A DNA stretch of 56,101 nt, from positions 1 to 56,101 of the forward strand of contig JAQXZA010000126.1 in assembly GCA_029226955.1 (NCBI GenBank). The letters are read 5' to 3'. Source of the DNA: Clostridia bacterium (GTDB lineage Bacteria; Bacillota; Clostridia; Oscillospirales; Acutalibacteraceae). A program made the position numbers and the translations under genes. The notes beneath the pieces are model-generated. The model did not search any database. It saw nothing but the letters and a program-made list of their open reading frames with translations, and was not told where the DNA came from. Shown here one piece after another: positions 16,483 through 29,037 of this stretch. The first letter of the stretch is position 1; every line of letters starts with the position of its first letter.

Positions 16483-17885
16483 GACTTCTTACCTCCATAT
16501 AATCTTCTGTTTCTCAGGAATTTCAATCCTGAAACTGATCTGAGCATAAGTCTTGATGCACCAACGCCCATAATAAAGTTTGCAATTACACCGACAAGCA
16601 GTGTATAGCCGAATGCGTAAATAAGTCCTGTTGTCGATACGCCGAACATTGACGAGAAGATGTTTGCAGGGCCGAATACAAGAATAAGTATAATTGCAAC
16701 AATAATAATTGTTACGTTACCATCAAATATAGCCGAGAAACTGCTCTTTGTACCGTTGCGGATACAGCCGTCAAGTGTTTTGCCTGTGTAGAGTTCATCT
16801 TTGATTCTTTCTGCCGTAATGATATTAGCGTCAACGCCCATACCTATTGAGAGAATCATACCCGCAATACCCGGAAGTGTCATTGTGAAACTCGGGAATA
16901 TTGTGAAGTAACCTGAAACAGCCATAATTGAAATTGCAAGCTGTCCAAGAAGTGCAAGACAGGCAACAAATCCCGGAACTCTGTACATTACTATCATAAA
17001 CAGACAAATGAATATCAGAGCCGCAACAGCCGCAATAGCCATTGCCTGTAATGCGTAAGCACCAAGTGACGGACTGATTGTGCCATAGCTTTCAACAGTC
17101 AGGTCAAAAGGCAATGCACCGGCATTGATTTTGTTTGCAAGTTCGGTTGCATCGTCAGCAGTAAATGTGCCGCTGATAGTTGCTTCACCGTCGGTAATCA
17201 CATTCTGAACTGTCGGAGCGGAAATCATCTGGTCGTCCATCCAGATTGAAATTGTCTGATTAAGATATTGCTCAGTTGCCGACGCAAATTTTTCTTTGCC
17301 CTCGTCGTCAAATTCCAGTGCAACAACATATTCGGTCTTGTTGTCGGAAGTTGTTATGTACTGTGCTGTTGCACTCTTGACATTACTGCCGTCAAGAAGT
17401 ACAGTTTCTGCCGTTTCACCGCTTGGTGTCATATAGACAACTGAGCCGTCGTCAGCATAGGTTATGTTTGTGTAACTGTTGCCCGGTCTGAATGTGAGCT
17501 TTGCAGTTGCAGCAAGTTCCTCGATTGCTTTGTTCGGGTCGTAGTCCTTTTCGTCTGACTTCCACGGAAAACGTACAGTAATTCTTCCGTTTGAGTAGTC
17601 CGGATAAAGCTCATAGTCAGTGATGTTCTGTGAAACCAATCTCAAATCAAGGATTGATTTTACCGACTTCATCTGTTCCTCAGTGGCTTCTTTACCGTCA
17701 GCAGGTGCGAACACTGCCTCTACTCCGCCTTTGATGTCGATGCCCCATCGTATATCGCTCATACCTTTAATGTAGGTGATTTTAAAGTCACCGTTTTCGC
17801 CGTATATGCCGAACACCGACGTATATGACAGAAACAGTATAAGTATTGCAACGATGAAGAACACCGGTTTGCCGATTCGTTTCAT
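16479..17885 (-). CDS. secD: Protein translocase subunit SecD
   Basis: A 468-residue partner of SecF. It shows the N-terminal membrane segment, DIKGGVEAVF, a P1 head domain of about 200 residues and six segments with GIAGMILSIGMGVDANIITAERIKDEL, the conserved TM4 motif. The C-terminal half mirrors SecF. The P1 domain is shorter than in E. coli, as usual in Firmicutes. The two genes form an operon with a near-consensus promoter about 75 bp upstream. Confidence 0.95.
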   Translation of the reverse strand: MKRIGKPVFFIVAILILFLSYTSVFGIYGENGDFKITYIKGMSDIRWGIDIKGGVEAVFAPADGKEATEEQMKSVKSILDLRLVSQNITDYELYPDYSNGRITVRFPWKSDEKDYDPNKAIEELAATAKLTFRPGNSYTNITYADDGSVVYMTPSGETAETVLLDGSNVKSATAQYITTSDNKTEYVVALEFDDEGKEKFASATEQYLNQTISIWMDDQMISAPTVQNVITDGEATISGTFTADDATELANKINAGALPFDLTVESYGTISPSLGAYALQAMAIAAVAALIFICLFMIVMYRVPGFVACLALLGQLAISIMAVSGYFTIFPSFTMTLPGIAGMILSIGMGVDANIITAERIKDELYTGKTLDGCIRNGTKSSFSAIFDGNVTIIIVAIILILVFGPANIFSSMFGVSTTGLIYAFGYTLLVGVIANFIMGVGASRLMLRSVSGLKFLRNRRLYGGKKS

Positions 17886-17955
17886 ACGGTATCCTCCAAT
17901 TTTTAACTATTATCCTGAAATCCGTACAGACGGACAACAGAACATATCACAGACA

Positions 17956-17984
17956 ATTATATATATTCTGCGTAAAAATGTCAA
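17956..17984 (-). promoter_or_regulatory. Consensus promoter of secDF
   Basis: On the minus strand TTGACA (17984-17979), a 17-bp spacer and TATAAT (17961-17956). Both boxes are perfect. Confidence 0.88.
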
Positions 17985-18211
17985 ATTTTTTTAACTAAAT
18001 CAATAAGACAAATATAAAAAAATTATCCTCAAAACAAACTTGCTTAATGCAACTTAACAATAATAAATCCCTTTTATCTCACAATTTACGCAATCAATAA
18101 CTTTTTACTTGTGTAATTAACTAATTTTCAGCCGAATTATTGTACAAAACATAAAAATTCATAGCTGATATAATGCAGAATTAAGAATGTAGAATACAGA
18201 ATGATTATTGC
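17985..18211. other. AT-rich divergent intergenic region
   Basis: Part of a 402-bp gap between secD and the MORN-protein gene. It holds only AT-rich sequence and, at 18172-18205, a degenerate GCAGAATTAAGAATGTAGAA repeat related to the central block at 11710-11737. I see no gene, riboswitch or terminator here. Confidence 0.5.
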
Positions 18212-18240
18212 TTGAAAAATTTTATCGTTTGTTGTATGAT
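18212..18240 (+). promoter_or_regulatory. Promoter of the MORN-repeat gene
   Basis: TTGAAA (18212-18217), a 17-bp spacer and TATGAT (18235-18240). The start point would be near 18247, which leaves almost no leader for the ATG at 18252 and favours the ATG at 18288. Confidence 0.7.
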
Positions 18241-18287
18241 TATAAAGGAAAATGGCAAACTTAATCAGCGTGAAAGGGAATGTTATA

Positions 18288-21092
18288 ATGGAGTGTATTT
18301 TATTTCAGAATATCAATAAAAATACAATATTTTATGCGGTGTATAATACAGAAGTCGAAATTCCTGATGAAAGCGACGCTTTGTGCGAAATAAGAAAAAA
18401 CTTTTTTGAAACAGGAAAAAAACTCAAAAACAGAAATACCGTAAAAACTAATGCGGATACATTCAGATTTTCTTATGTCATTGAGGACGGTCATATTCTG
18501 AAATGGAAAAAACTTCAGGGCAATCAGCAGATTGAACGTGTTGTTGAAACACCTGACGGCTATTATGTCGAAACAGACGATTTTGCTAAAAGACCTATAA
18601 AAAGAACATATTATAATTGTCACCATATATGGCAGAAATCGGAATTTTATTCTCTTAATGACAGATTTACGCCGATTTATGTTCTTACACCTGATTTTGA
18701 GGAAGATAAACCCGTAATTATCCGCAAGACAAAAAACGGATATACGGAAACGCTTTATCCTTTTAATATCACTCTTGATAAATCACTGACCGAAAAACTT
18801 AATATTCTTACGAATGAACCACAGATTTTTTGTAAAACAAGTTCGGGAAATTTCTATTTCTGTACGAAATCTGATTATGACGAACGTAAACAGGCTCTTG
18901 AAAAAATGCTGAAACGTGAAAACACTGTTATATTTGATGAACCTGTCTTTGAGAGTGCAAAAGAACCGTCAGCCTTTGTCGTTGACAGCGAAAAACTTGA
19001 TATGAAGAATGACGAAAATAAAAAACAGGGTTTTAATCTTTCGGACAGTGAAGAAATACATATAAATTCTGAATCCGTTAATACTGAAACAGAAGTAAAT
19101 AAACCATTCGGAAACAAGGAAAAAACCACAAGTGAGGAACTTTTGTCACAGCTTGACAGTATGCTTGAAAACAGCAAAACTGACTATTCCGAAAATACAG
19201 ACACAATTAAGGAAATGATTGTTGAAGATAAAGAAAAAGAAAAAGACGAAAGCACTCAACCCGAAAGTGCGGAAGAAAATGACACGAAAATTCCGACACC
19301 GTCATTTGTTTATGAACAGGGAGAAATGCCCGCTCCACGTGAAACAACTTGTATTTTTGCGTCAGAATGTCCGTATGAAACGATTGAAAAACAGATTATT
19401 GAATCGGGCGGAAGACAGTATTTTTATTTTGGTGAATTGTCCGACAACAAGCGGAACGGTCGTGGCAGAACGGCAATGAAAAACGGTGAAACAGCTTATG
19501 AGGGTGATTACACTGACGACAAGCGTGACGGTTTTGGTGTTTATTACTATAAATCGGGCAAGCTGTGTTATACTGGTAACTGGGAAAAGAACAAGCGGAA
19601 CGGACTCGGTGTTGCATTTTCACCACTTGACAGCAGTGCTTATATCGGTGAATGGAAAGACGATACATCAGTCGGCATAGGTGCAAGTTTTGACAAAAAG
19701 GGTAAACTTCTTTATCTTGGAACCATTGAAAATGGTAAAAAAGACGGTGCCGGTGTTACCTTTGACGAGAGAAAAAATACATTTTTTGTCGGAAAATACA
19801 AGGACGGAAAATTTCTTGGCACAGGCACTCAGTTTGCAAAAGACGGAACAATGCTTTATGTCGGCGAATATATGAGTAACACACGCACAGGCACAGGCAC
19901 GGAATACAATCCCGACGGAACAGTTAAATACACAGGTCGCTGGTTCAATGATGTCTATGACGGCGAGGGAACTTTAAGCCTTGATGACGGCGGAAAACTC
20001 AGCGGAAACTTTAAAAACGGCAAGGCTTTTGGAAAATGCACATTTACCGACAAAAACGGCAAAGTAGTCTATATCGGCAGTTTTGTTGATAATATTTATA
20101 ACGGCACAGGACGGCTGTTTTTCGATAACGGCGGTTATGCTGAGGGACGTTTTGTTGACGGCGAACCGACAGGAATATTCAACGAATATGACTCAGACAA
20201 AAAACTTGTTTATTGTGGTGAATGGACAGATATGCACCGCAACGGCAGAGGCATAGAATATAATGACGGCGAAAAAATCTATGAGGGCGACTTCAAAAAT
20301 TCAGTTTATAGCGGTGACGGAAAATTCTTTGAAAACGGCAAACTTGTATATACGGGAACATTCTCAGACGGCAAAAAAGACGGCTTTGGTGTTGAGTTCA
20401 AAGACGACAAAATGTTGTATCAGGGAATGTGGAAAAACGGCTTTTACGGCGGTTGCGGCATAATATACGAAAACGGCAGTGCAAAATTTGTCGGCGAATT
20501 TTCTGACGGAAAGAAAAACGGCAGAATTAACGAAATTTCCAACACAAACATAATAAGAAAATGTCTTTACAAAGACGACGAGCTGATATATGTATGCGAA
20601 TATTCCGACGACGGTTCACTGCTTTATTACGGAAACATAAAAGACGGACAGAAAAACGGTATGGGTTGCAGTTTTATTCCTTATTGCGAAAAGCAGTTTG
20701 AGGGCATTTTCAAAAACAACGAGCCTTTAAAGCCTATGAAAGTCTGTCTGAAAGAATTGCCCGAACTTCCCGAATGTAAGGAACTTGAAAACACTGAATA
20801 TGAACTTTTCCGCAAAGCACCCGACTATATTATCGAAAAGAATATTGCAGACGGAATATTCACAGGCAAGCTGAAAGACGGCAAGCCTGAGGGAAAGGGT
20901 ACAATACTTTATTCCGACCACAGATACACAGGTATGTTTGCTGATGGCAAGCCGGACGGTGAGGGTGTAATTTATCTTCGTGACGGCAGAGAAATAAGAG
21001 GACGTTTTTCACCTGAACCGTTCACCGATTGCGAAACCGTCATTATGAACAGCATAACCTACTACAAATCTTCTATAATTCATAATTCATAA
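18288..21092 (+). CDS. Large MORN-repeat protein
   Basis: A 934-residue soluble protein. The first 230 residues are a mixed domain I do not recognise. About 230-360 is a Glu/Lys/Ser-rich, probably disordered linker. From about 375 to the end there are some 20 MORN units (pattern Y-x-G-x-W/F-x(4-6)-K-x-G-x-G), broken near 800-850 by a non-MORN insert. MORN arrays form extended beta sheets that bind lipids or act as scaffolds; no catalytic motif is visible. I prefer the ATG at 18288 (AAAGGGA ahead) to one 36 bp upstream. The final residues IIHNS are encoded by an ATTCATA repeat that supplies the stop. Confidence 0.85.
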   Translation: MECILFQNINKNTIFYAVYNTEVEIPDESDALCEIRKNFFETGKKLKNRNTVKTNADTFRFSYVIEDGHILKWKKLQGNQQIERVVETPDGYYVETDDFAKRPIKRTYYNCHHIWQKSEFYSLNDRFTPIYVLTPDFEEDKPVIIRKTKNGYTETLYPFNITLDKSLTEKLNILTNEPQIFCKTSSGNFYFCTKSDYDERKQALEKMLKRENTVIFDEPVFESAKEPSAFVVDSEKLDMKNDENKKQGFNLSDSEEIHINSESVNTETEVNKPFGNKEKTTSEELLSQLDSMLENSKTDYSENTDTIKEMIVEDKEKEKDESTQPESAEENDTKIPTPSFVYEQGEMPAPRETTCIFASECPYETIEKQIIESGGRQYFYFGELSDNKRNGRGRTAMKNGETAYEGDYTDDKRDGFGVYYYKSGKLCYTGNWEKNKRNGLGVAFSPLDSSAYIGEWKDDTSVGIGASFDKKGKLLYLGTIENGKKDGAGVTFDERKNTFFVGKYKDGKFLGTGTQFAKDGTMLYVGEYMSNTRTGTGTEYNPDGTVKYTGRWFNDVYDGEGTLSLDDGGKLSGNFKNGKAFGKCTFTDKNGKVVYIGSFVDNIYNGTGRLFFDNGGYAEGRFVDGEPTGIFNEYDSDKKLVYCGEWTDMHRNGRGIEYNDGEKIYEGDFKNSVYSGDGKFFENGKLVYTGTFSDGKKDGFGVEFKDDKMLYQGMWKNGFYGGCGIIYENGSAKFVGEFSDGKKNGRINEISNTNIIRKCLYKDDELIYVCEYSDDGSLLYYGNIKDGQKNGMGCSFIPYCEKQFEGIFKNNEPLKPMKVCLKELPELPECKELENTEYELFRKAPDYIIEKNIADGIFTGKLKDGKPEGKGTILYSDHRYTGMFADGKPDGEGVIYLRDGREIRGRFSPEPFTDCETVIMNSITYYKSSIIHNS

Positions 21093-21210
21093 TTCATAAT
21101 TGCGTTCATACTTCATTTTTACCTTAAAGTTCTTTTCCGCACATTCAATAATTCCTAATTCCTCATTCCTAATTTCTCACTCCTAACTCCTAACTCCTCA
21201 CTCCTAACTA
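21077..21210. repeat. ATTCATA and CTCCTAA intergenic repeats
   Basis: ATTCATA units at 21077-21105 overlap the end of the MORN gene. CTAATTCCTCATTCCTAATT-type units at 21146-21210 are the reverse orientation of the TTAGGAGT family. They fill the gap before the HAD gene. Confidence 0.7.
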
Positions 21211-21228
21211 AAAAAGGGGGTTGCTTTT

Positions 21229-22050
21229 ATGAAGACGCTTTATGTTTCTGACCTTGACGGAACACTTCTTGACAAAAAAGCAAAACTGACACCAAAGTCG
21301 ATTGAAATAATAAGGCAACTTATAGCCGATGGAATGATGTTTTCTGTCGCTACCGCAAGAAGTGCGTCATCTGTTGACATTTTAAAACAGCTTGAAATAA
21401 ATCTTCCTTGCGTACAGCTTAACGGTGTGTTGATGTATGATTTTAAGGCACAGAAATATATTGACTGTACGCCTATGGACAAGGAAACGGCTTTGAATAT
21501 AATAAAAATACTCAAAGCCTTTGACAGAATGTCGTTTGTGTATAAATTCGATTTTGACGGCGGAATAAATGTAGAATTTGAAAGGCTGTCAAATGATGTT
21601 GAACGGAATTTTTTCAATGCACGAAAAGACAAGGATTACAAAAGTTTTAAACAGATTGAAAATATCACAGTCAGCGACAGCGACAAGGTTATTTATTTTA
21701 CTATGGTTGACAGCTACGAGCGTTTAAAGCCGATTTATGAAGAAATAAGCAAACTGCAAAAAGCTAAGGCAACTCTTTATAGTGATAATTATTCCGAACT
21801 TTATTTTCTTGAAGTTTTCAGTGCAGACGCAACAAAAGCGTCAGGTGTTCAAAAGCTGAAAAAACTTGTCGGTGCAGACAGAGTTGTGGCTTTTGGCGAT
21901 AACTTGAACGATATTGATATGCTTAAAACCGCTGATGTCGGAATTGCCGTAAATAATTGCGTTGACGAACTGAAAAATTATGCCGACATAATTATCGGGA
22001 ACAGCTATGAGGACGGAGTTGCGGAATATCTTTTGAATAATGCCGAATAA
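21229..22050 (+). CDS. Cof-type HAD phosphatase
   Basis: A 273-residue HAD-superfamily hydrolase of subclass IIB. Motif I is DLDGTLLD (8-15) with the nucleophile first aspartate; motif IV is GDNLNDIDML, binding magnesium; a mobile cap lies between about 85 and 190. Members dephosphorylate sugar phosphates, flavin precursors or other small molecules, so the substrate is open. A GGGGGTTG ribosome site precedes the ATG. The gene is not clearly linked to the MORN gene or to the V-ATPase operon, which has its own promoter. Confidence 0.88.
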   Translation: MKTLYVSDLDGTLLDKKAKLTPKSIEIIRQLIADGMMFSVATARSASSVDILKQLEINLPCVQLNGVLMYDFKAQKYIDCTPMDKETALNIIKILKAFDRMSFVYKFDFDGGINVEFERLSNDVERNFFNARKDKDYKSFKQIENITVSDSDKVIYFTMVDSYERLKPIYEEISKLQKAKATLYSDNYSELYFLEVFSADATKASGVQKLKKLVGADRVVAFGDNLNDIDMLKTADVGIAVNNCVDELKNYADIIIGNSYEDGVAEYLLNNAE

Positions 22051-22107
22051 AAATATGTCATTTTGTAAATTTTGTCCAAAAATTGAACAAAAATTCAAAA
22101 AATATAC

Positions 22108-22136
22108 TTGAAAAAATATTTGAAAATTATTATACT
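22108..22136 (+). promoter_or_regulatory. Promoter of the V-ATPase operon
   Basis: TTGAAA (22108-22113), a 17-bp spacer and TATACT (22131-22136). The leader to ntpF is about 190 nt and contains a short ATATCTTAAAAGATAT hairpin followed by T residues (22225-22248), which could be a weak attenuator. Confidence 0.65.
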
Positions 22137-22329
22137 GTTATTTGACAGCAAAACTTATTTCCCAAATTTGCATTGAGGTTAATTTTATATTTTTGTGTTC
22201 CTTTGTGCGATTTGGGGTTATTTTATATCTTAAAAGATATTTTTTAATAGTTTTTGAGGAATTGTAAAATAATAACCATATACTTTTGCTGTCGTGGCAG
22301 TAAATCCAGAAAATAAAGCGGGTGATGAA

Positions 22330-22641
22330 ATGGCTAAGGAAACAATAGAAAAAGTCAGGGCTGCCGAAGAAAATGCCGAAAAAATGCTTGCTGAAAGCCG
22401 TGAAAAAGCCGACAACATTATCAAAGACGCTAACACAAAGGCACGGCAGATTGAAAATCAGTCGTCAGCGGCTGTCGGGAAAAAGCGTGAAGAAATTATT
22501 GCACAGTCAAAGCAGTATTCACTTAATGCACTGAACAAGGCAAGACAGGACGCAAAAAACGAAACAAAACTTCTTGCTGAACTGGCAAAGCAAAAAGAAA
22601 AAGACGCAATAAAGGGAATTATTTCCCTTGTTATAGGATAA
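22330..22641 (+). CDS. ntpF: V-type ATPase peripheral-stalk subunit (NtpF/subunit G-like)
   Basis: A 103-residue, highly charged helical protein (Ala/Glu/Lys heptads throughout), as expected for the long coiled coil that pairs with subunit E in the peripheral stalk. Its place as first gene before I-K-E-C matches E. hirae ntpF. I use the ATG at 22330 behind GGTGA; a GTG 36 bp upstream is open but lacks a ribosome site. Sequence alone would only say coiled coil; the operon order gives the name. Confidence 0.8.
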   Translation: MAKETIEKVRAAEENAEKMLAESREKADNIIKDANTKARQIENQSSAAVGKKREEIIAQSKQYSLNALNKARQDAKNETKLLAELAKQKEKDAIKGIISLVIG

Positions 22642-22642
22642 A

Positions 22643-22680
22643 TTAGTTAGGAGTTAGGAATTAGGAGTTAGGAGTTATAG
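22643..22680. repeat. TTAGGAGT repeat inside the V-ATPase operon
   Basis: TAGTTAGGAGTTAGGAATTA and further units lie in the 93-bp gap between ntpF and ntpI. It is one of two repeat blocks within this operon. Confidence 0.75.
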
Positions 22681-22734
22681 TTATAAATAATTTTCAATTT
22701 TAACTAACTTCCACTAATAAAGGTTGGTGATAAA

Positions 22735-25238
<2,504 letters not shown>

Positions 25239-25250
25239 GAGGTGCTTTGA

Positions 25251-25850
25251 ATGAACGGACTTGAAAAGATAATCAAAGACATCAATGACGAAACACAAGC
25301 CGAATGTGACAAAATTATTGCTGAGGCTCAGGCTAAGGCTGACGAAATTATAAAAAACGCAAACGCAAATGCAGACAAAATTTCATCAGCCGAAAACGAC
25401 AAGCTCAAAGCATTTGAAAAAGACCTTATGAACCGTTCAGTATCAGCGGCGGCACTCGAAAAACGAAAAATAATTCTTGCCGAAAAGCAAAAGATTATTT
25501 CTGATATTATAAATAAGGCACACGGGGAAATTCTTTCATTGCCCGATAAGGAATATTTTGACATTCTTATGAAAATTGCCGCAAAGAATATTCAGAGCGG
25601 CAAAGGGGAAATTTTCCTTAACGCTAAGGACAAAAAACGACTTCCGAAAAATTTTATTTCCGAACTTAACAAACAGGCGGAAAAAATCGGCGGTTCAATA
25701 ACTCTGTCGGACAAAACAGTGAACATTGACGGCGGTTTTGTGCTTGCTTATGGCGGAATTGAGGAAAATTGTTCATTTGAGGCAATATTCCACAGCAAGT
25801 CGGAAGAAATGAAAGATACCGTACACAGAATTATAAATCTGAAAAAGTAA
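25251..25850 (+). CDS. ntpE: V-type ATPase subunit E
   Basis: A 199-residue peripheral-stalk subunit. The first 100 residues are an Ala/Lys/Glu-rich helix that pairs with NtpF; the C-terminal half is a globular domain ending GGIEENCSFEAIFHSKSEEM, matching the subunit E head that contacts NtpB. GAGGTG lies 8 nt before the ATG. Confidence 0.92.
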   Translation: MNGLEKIIKDINDETQAECDKIIAEAQAKADEIIKNANANADKISSAENDKLKAFEKDLMNRSVSAAALEKRKIILAEKQKIISDIINKAHGEILSLPDKEYFDILMKIAAKNIQSGKGEIFLNAKDKKRLPKNFISELNKQAEKIGGSITLSDKTVNIDGGFVLAYGGIEENCSFEAIFHSKSEEMKDTVHRIINLKK

Positions 25851-25889
25851 TTTTTATTGCGCTTTCAAAAGAATTTGGAGGTGTTTTAT

Positions 25890-26858
25890 TTGCAGAATGA
25901 ATATACCTATGCCGTCGCAAGAATAAGGGCAAAAGAAGTTTCACTGCTTTCAAAGACGGATATTGACACGCTTATGTCGTGCCGTTCACTTGATGAATGT
26001 ATAAGATTTCTTGCCGACAAGGGCTGGGCGGATTGCAGTGACGGAGATTTTAAAAAAATGCTTTCGTCTGAGGAGGACAAACTTTGGTCGCTTATCAATG
26101 AACTGACTGGCGACGACAAGGTTTTTGATGTTTTCCGCTATCCTACGGATTTTCACAATCTTAAAGCGTCAATAAAAAGCATTGTTACAGATGTAAAAGA
26201 GCCGCAGATATTCTTCCTTGACAGAGGAACAACTGACGCAAAAAACATTTACAATGCAATAAAAGACAAGGAGTTTGACAGCCTGCCCGAACATCTCAGG
26301 GAATGTGCAAAAAAGGCATATCATACCTTACTTCAAACCCGTGACGGACAGCTTTGTGACATAATTATCGACAAAGCGTCACTTGAATATATCCGTGATG
26401 TCACGAAAAATTCAAAATGCACATTACTTAAAGATTATGGTGAACTGACAGTGGCGGCAGCTGACATTAAAATTGCCGTCCGTTGTCTTAAAACAGGCAA
26501 AAGTCACGAATTTATCAAAAACGCTCTTGCCGATTGCGACACGCTGAATGTAACACTTCTTGCTGATGCGGCGTCAAAGACATTTGACGATATATACAAT
26601 TATCTTGCATATACGGATTATTCGGACGCACTTGAATATCTTAAAAAATCCCCATCGGAATTTGAACGCTATTGCGATAATATTCTTATGGAGAAAATAA
26701 AAGAACAAAAGCTGAATAACTTTACCGCCGCACCTATTGCCGCATATTTTCTTGCAAGGCAAAACGAAATTAAAACCGTCAGACTGATTTTGTCGGGAAA
26801 ACAAAACGATATTGACGACAACATTATAAGAGAAAGACTGAGGGATATGTATGTATAA
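25890..26858 (+). CDS. ntpC: V-type ATPase subunit C (d-type rotor adaptor)
   Basis: A 322-residue, helix-rich protein that couples the central stalk to the K ring. The start NEYTYAVARIRAKEVSLL and the three-fold-related helical repeats fit the V-ATPase C/AC39 family. I choose the TTG at 25890, which has GGAGGTG 6-8 nt upstream; a TTG at 25857 is in frame but has no ribosome site. Its last codons overlap the start of ntpG. Confidence 0.9.
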   Translation: MQNEYTYAVARIRAKEVSLLSKTDIDTLMSCRSLDECIRFLADKGWADCSDGDFKKMLSSEEDKLWSLINELTGDDKVFDVFRYPTDFHNLKASIKSIVTDVKEPQIFFLDRGTTDAKNIYNAIKDKEFDSLPEHLRECAKKAYHTLLQTRDGQLCDIIIDKASLEYIRDVTKNSKCTLLKDYGELTVAAADIKIAVRCLKTGKSHEFIKNALADCDTLNVTLLADAASKTFDDIYNYLAYTDYSDALEYLKKSPSEFERYCDNILMEKIKEQKLNNFTAAPIAAYFLARQNEIKTVRLILSGKQNDIDDNIIRERLRDMYV

Positions 26859-27162
26859 AATTGCCGTTATGGGTGACCGTGACAGTATTTATGGCTTTGC
26901 CGCTCTCGGTCTTGATACCTATGAAGTAAAACAGAACAGCGGCGAGGCGGCTAAAATCCTTAAACGTCTTGCCGAAAACGATTATGCAATTATCTATATG
27001 ACAGAGCCGCTTTGTTCCGAACTTGAAACCGAACTCGACAAATACAGGGAAAATTTAACCCCCGCAATTATTCCTGTTCCGGCTGTCAAGGGCAACACAG
27101 GCTACGGTCAGGCAAAAGTTAAAAGCTTTGTCGAAAAAGCCGTCGGAGCAGACATAATTTAG
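26851..27162 (+). CDS. ntpG: V-type ATPase subunit F (NtpG), central stalk
   Basis: A 103-residue protein with the family start YKIAVMGDRDSIYGFAALG and a Rossmann-like core ending IIPVPAVKGNTGYGQAKVKSFVEKAVG. It joins subunit D in the rotating stalk. The start overlaps ntpC by 8 bp, so translation is probably coupled. Confidence 0.92.
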   Translation: MYKIAVMGDRDSIYGFAALGLDTYEVKQNSGEAAKILKRLAENDYAIIYMTEPLCSELETELDKYRENLTPAIIPVPAVKGNTGYGQAKVKSFVEKAVGADII

Positions 27163-27195
27163 TGTGGAGTGTTGAGAGTGGAGTGTGGAGTTGTT
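27161..27195. repeat. GTGGAGT repeat between ntpG and ntpA
   Basis: GTGTGGAGTGTTGAGAGTGG and following units begin at the ntpG stop codon. It is a second repeat block within the same operon and does not contain an obvious terminator. Confidence 0.75.
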
Positions 27196-27262
27196 GTGCG
27201 GACTGATAGTTTGAACAGCAATTATATTTACTGACAAGTTTATTTAGTAAGGGAATGAGAGA

Positions 27263-29035
27263 ATGAGCCAAGGTATAATAAAAAAGGTTGCAGGCCCTCT
27301 GGTAATTGCAGAGGGAATGCGTGACGCAAATATGTTTGACGTTGTAAAGGTAAGCGAACAACAGCTTATCGGTGAAATTATCGAAATGCACGGCGACAGA
27401 GCGTCAATTCAGGTTTATGAAGAAACATCAGGTCTGGGACCTGGTGAACCTGTTGTGTCAACGGGTGCTCCGCTCAGTGTTGAACTCGGGCCCGGACTTA
27501 TTTCAAGTATTTATGACGGTATTCAAAGACCGCTTGACGATATTATGAAACAGTCGGGAAATCTTCTCCAAAGGGGTGTTTCTGTACCGTCACTAAAAAG
27601 AGATAAAATATGGAAGTTTGAGCCGTGTGCAAAAGTCGGCGACACAGTACAGGGCGGAGATATTATCGGAACAGTTCAGGAAACAGATGTTGTACTGCAT
27701 AAAATTATGGTTCCGAACGGTGTTTACGGAAAAATCAAGTCGATAAAAGGCGGCGAATATCACGTTGATGATACTGTTGCGGTTGTTGCACTTGAAAACG
27801 GTGGAGAGTATAAACTTTCACTTATGCAGAAATGGCCTGTTCGTGTAGGTCGTCCGTACAAGAAAAAACTTTCGCCTGATATGCCGCTTATAACAGGTCA
27901 GAGAGTAATTGACACATTATTCCCGATTGCAAAAGGCGGTGTTGCCGCTGTTCCCGGACCTTTCGGAAGTGGAAAAACAGTAGTTCAGCACCAGCTTGCA
28001 AAATGGGCTGAGGCTGATATAGTTGTATATATTGGCTGTGGCGAGCGTGGAAACGAAATGACTGACGTTCTCAATGAATTTCCTGAACTTATAGACCCAA
28101 AGACAGGTTATTCGCTTATGGAGAGAACAGTTCTTATTGCGAACACTTCTGATATGCCCGTTGCGGCACGTGAGGCATCAATTTATACAGGTATTACAAT
28201 AGCTGAATATTTCAGGGATATGGGATATTCCGTTGCACTTATGGCGGATTCAACATCAAGATGGGCAGAGGCACTCAGAGAAATGTCGGGTCGTCTTGAA
28301 GAAATGCCCGGTGAAGAAGGTTATCCGGCATATCTTGGCAGCCGTCTTGCACAATTCTATGAACGTGCCGGACGTGTTATTTCGGACGGCAAAGAGGGCA
28401 GAGAGGGTGCATTGTCAGTTATCGGTGCAGTTTCACCGCCTGGTGGCGATATTTCCGAGCCTGTTTCTCAGGCAACACTCAGAATTGTAAAGGTATTCTG
28501 GAGTCTGGATTCATCACTTGCATACAAGCGACATTTTCCGGCTGTAAACTGGCTGACAAGCTATTCATTGTATGTTGACAATCTTGCTAATTGGTTTAAT
28601 GAAAATGTTGCGTCGGACTGGACGGAATGTCGTGGCAGACTTATGCGTTTATTACAGGAAGAGGCTGAACTTGACGAGATTGTAAAACTTGTAGGTATGG
28701 ACGCACTTTCGCCGTCAGACAGACTTAAACTTGAAACAGCACGTTCAATCCGTGAGGACTTTTTGCACCAGAACGCTTTTCACGATGTTGACACCTACAC
28801 AACTCTTGAAAAACAGTATATGATGATGAAACTTATACTCAAATACTATGATGAGTGTAATGACGCACTTACAAAAGGCGGTAATATTGAAGTTTTGGTT
28901 GCATTGCCTGTACGTGAACAGATAGGACGATTCAAATATGTTCATACAGATGATATAAAGAACGAATATGAGCTGATAAACGAAAAACTTGAACAACAGG
29001 TTGACGCATCACTTATAAAAGAGGAGGAAGACTGA
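27263..29035 (+). CDS. ntpA: V-type ATPase catalytic subunit A
   Basis: A 590-residue nucleotide-binding subunit. The P-loop GPFGSGKT (232-239) and the catalytic [11 protein letters not shown] follow the subunit A non-homologous insert (about 115-200). It forms the A3B3 head with NtpB and hydrolyses ATP. It is far longer than an F-type beta subunit, as expected for V/A-type. Confidence 0.97.
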   Translation: MSQGIIKKVAGPLVIAEGMRDANMFDVVKVSEQQLIGEIIEMHGDRASIQVYEETSGLGPGEPVVSTGAPLSVELGPGLISSIYDGIQRPLDDIMKQSGNLLQRGVSVPSLKRDKIWKFEPCAKVGDTVQGGDIIGTVQETDVVLHKIMVPNGVYGKIKSIKGGEYHVDDTVAVVALENGGEYKLSLMQKWPVRVGRPYKKKLSPDMPLITGQRVIDTLFPIAKGGVAAVPGPFGSGKTVVQHQLAKWAEADIVVYIGCGERGNEMTDVLNEFPELIDPKTGYSLMERTVLIANTSDMPVAAREASIYTGITIAEYFRDMGYSVALMADSTSRWAEALREMSGRLEEMPGEEGYPAYLGSRLAQFYERAGRVISDGKEGREGALSVIGAVSPPGGDISEPVSQATLRIVKVFWSLDSSLAYKRHFPAVNWLTSYSLYVDNLANWFNENVASDWTECRGRLMRLLQEEAELDEIVKLVGMDALSPSDRLKLETARSIREDFLHQNAFHDVDTYTTLEKQYMMMKLILKYYDECNDALTKGGNIEVLVALPVREQIGRFKYVHTDDIKNEYELINEKLEQQVDASLIKEEED

Positions 29036-29037
29036 TA

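Noticed and set aside
22142..22329. Riboswitch in the V-ATPase leader
   Set aside because: Only a short A/T hairpin is seen; no known aptamer core could be recognised.
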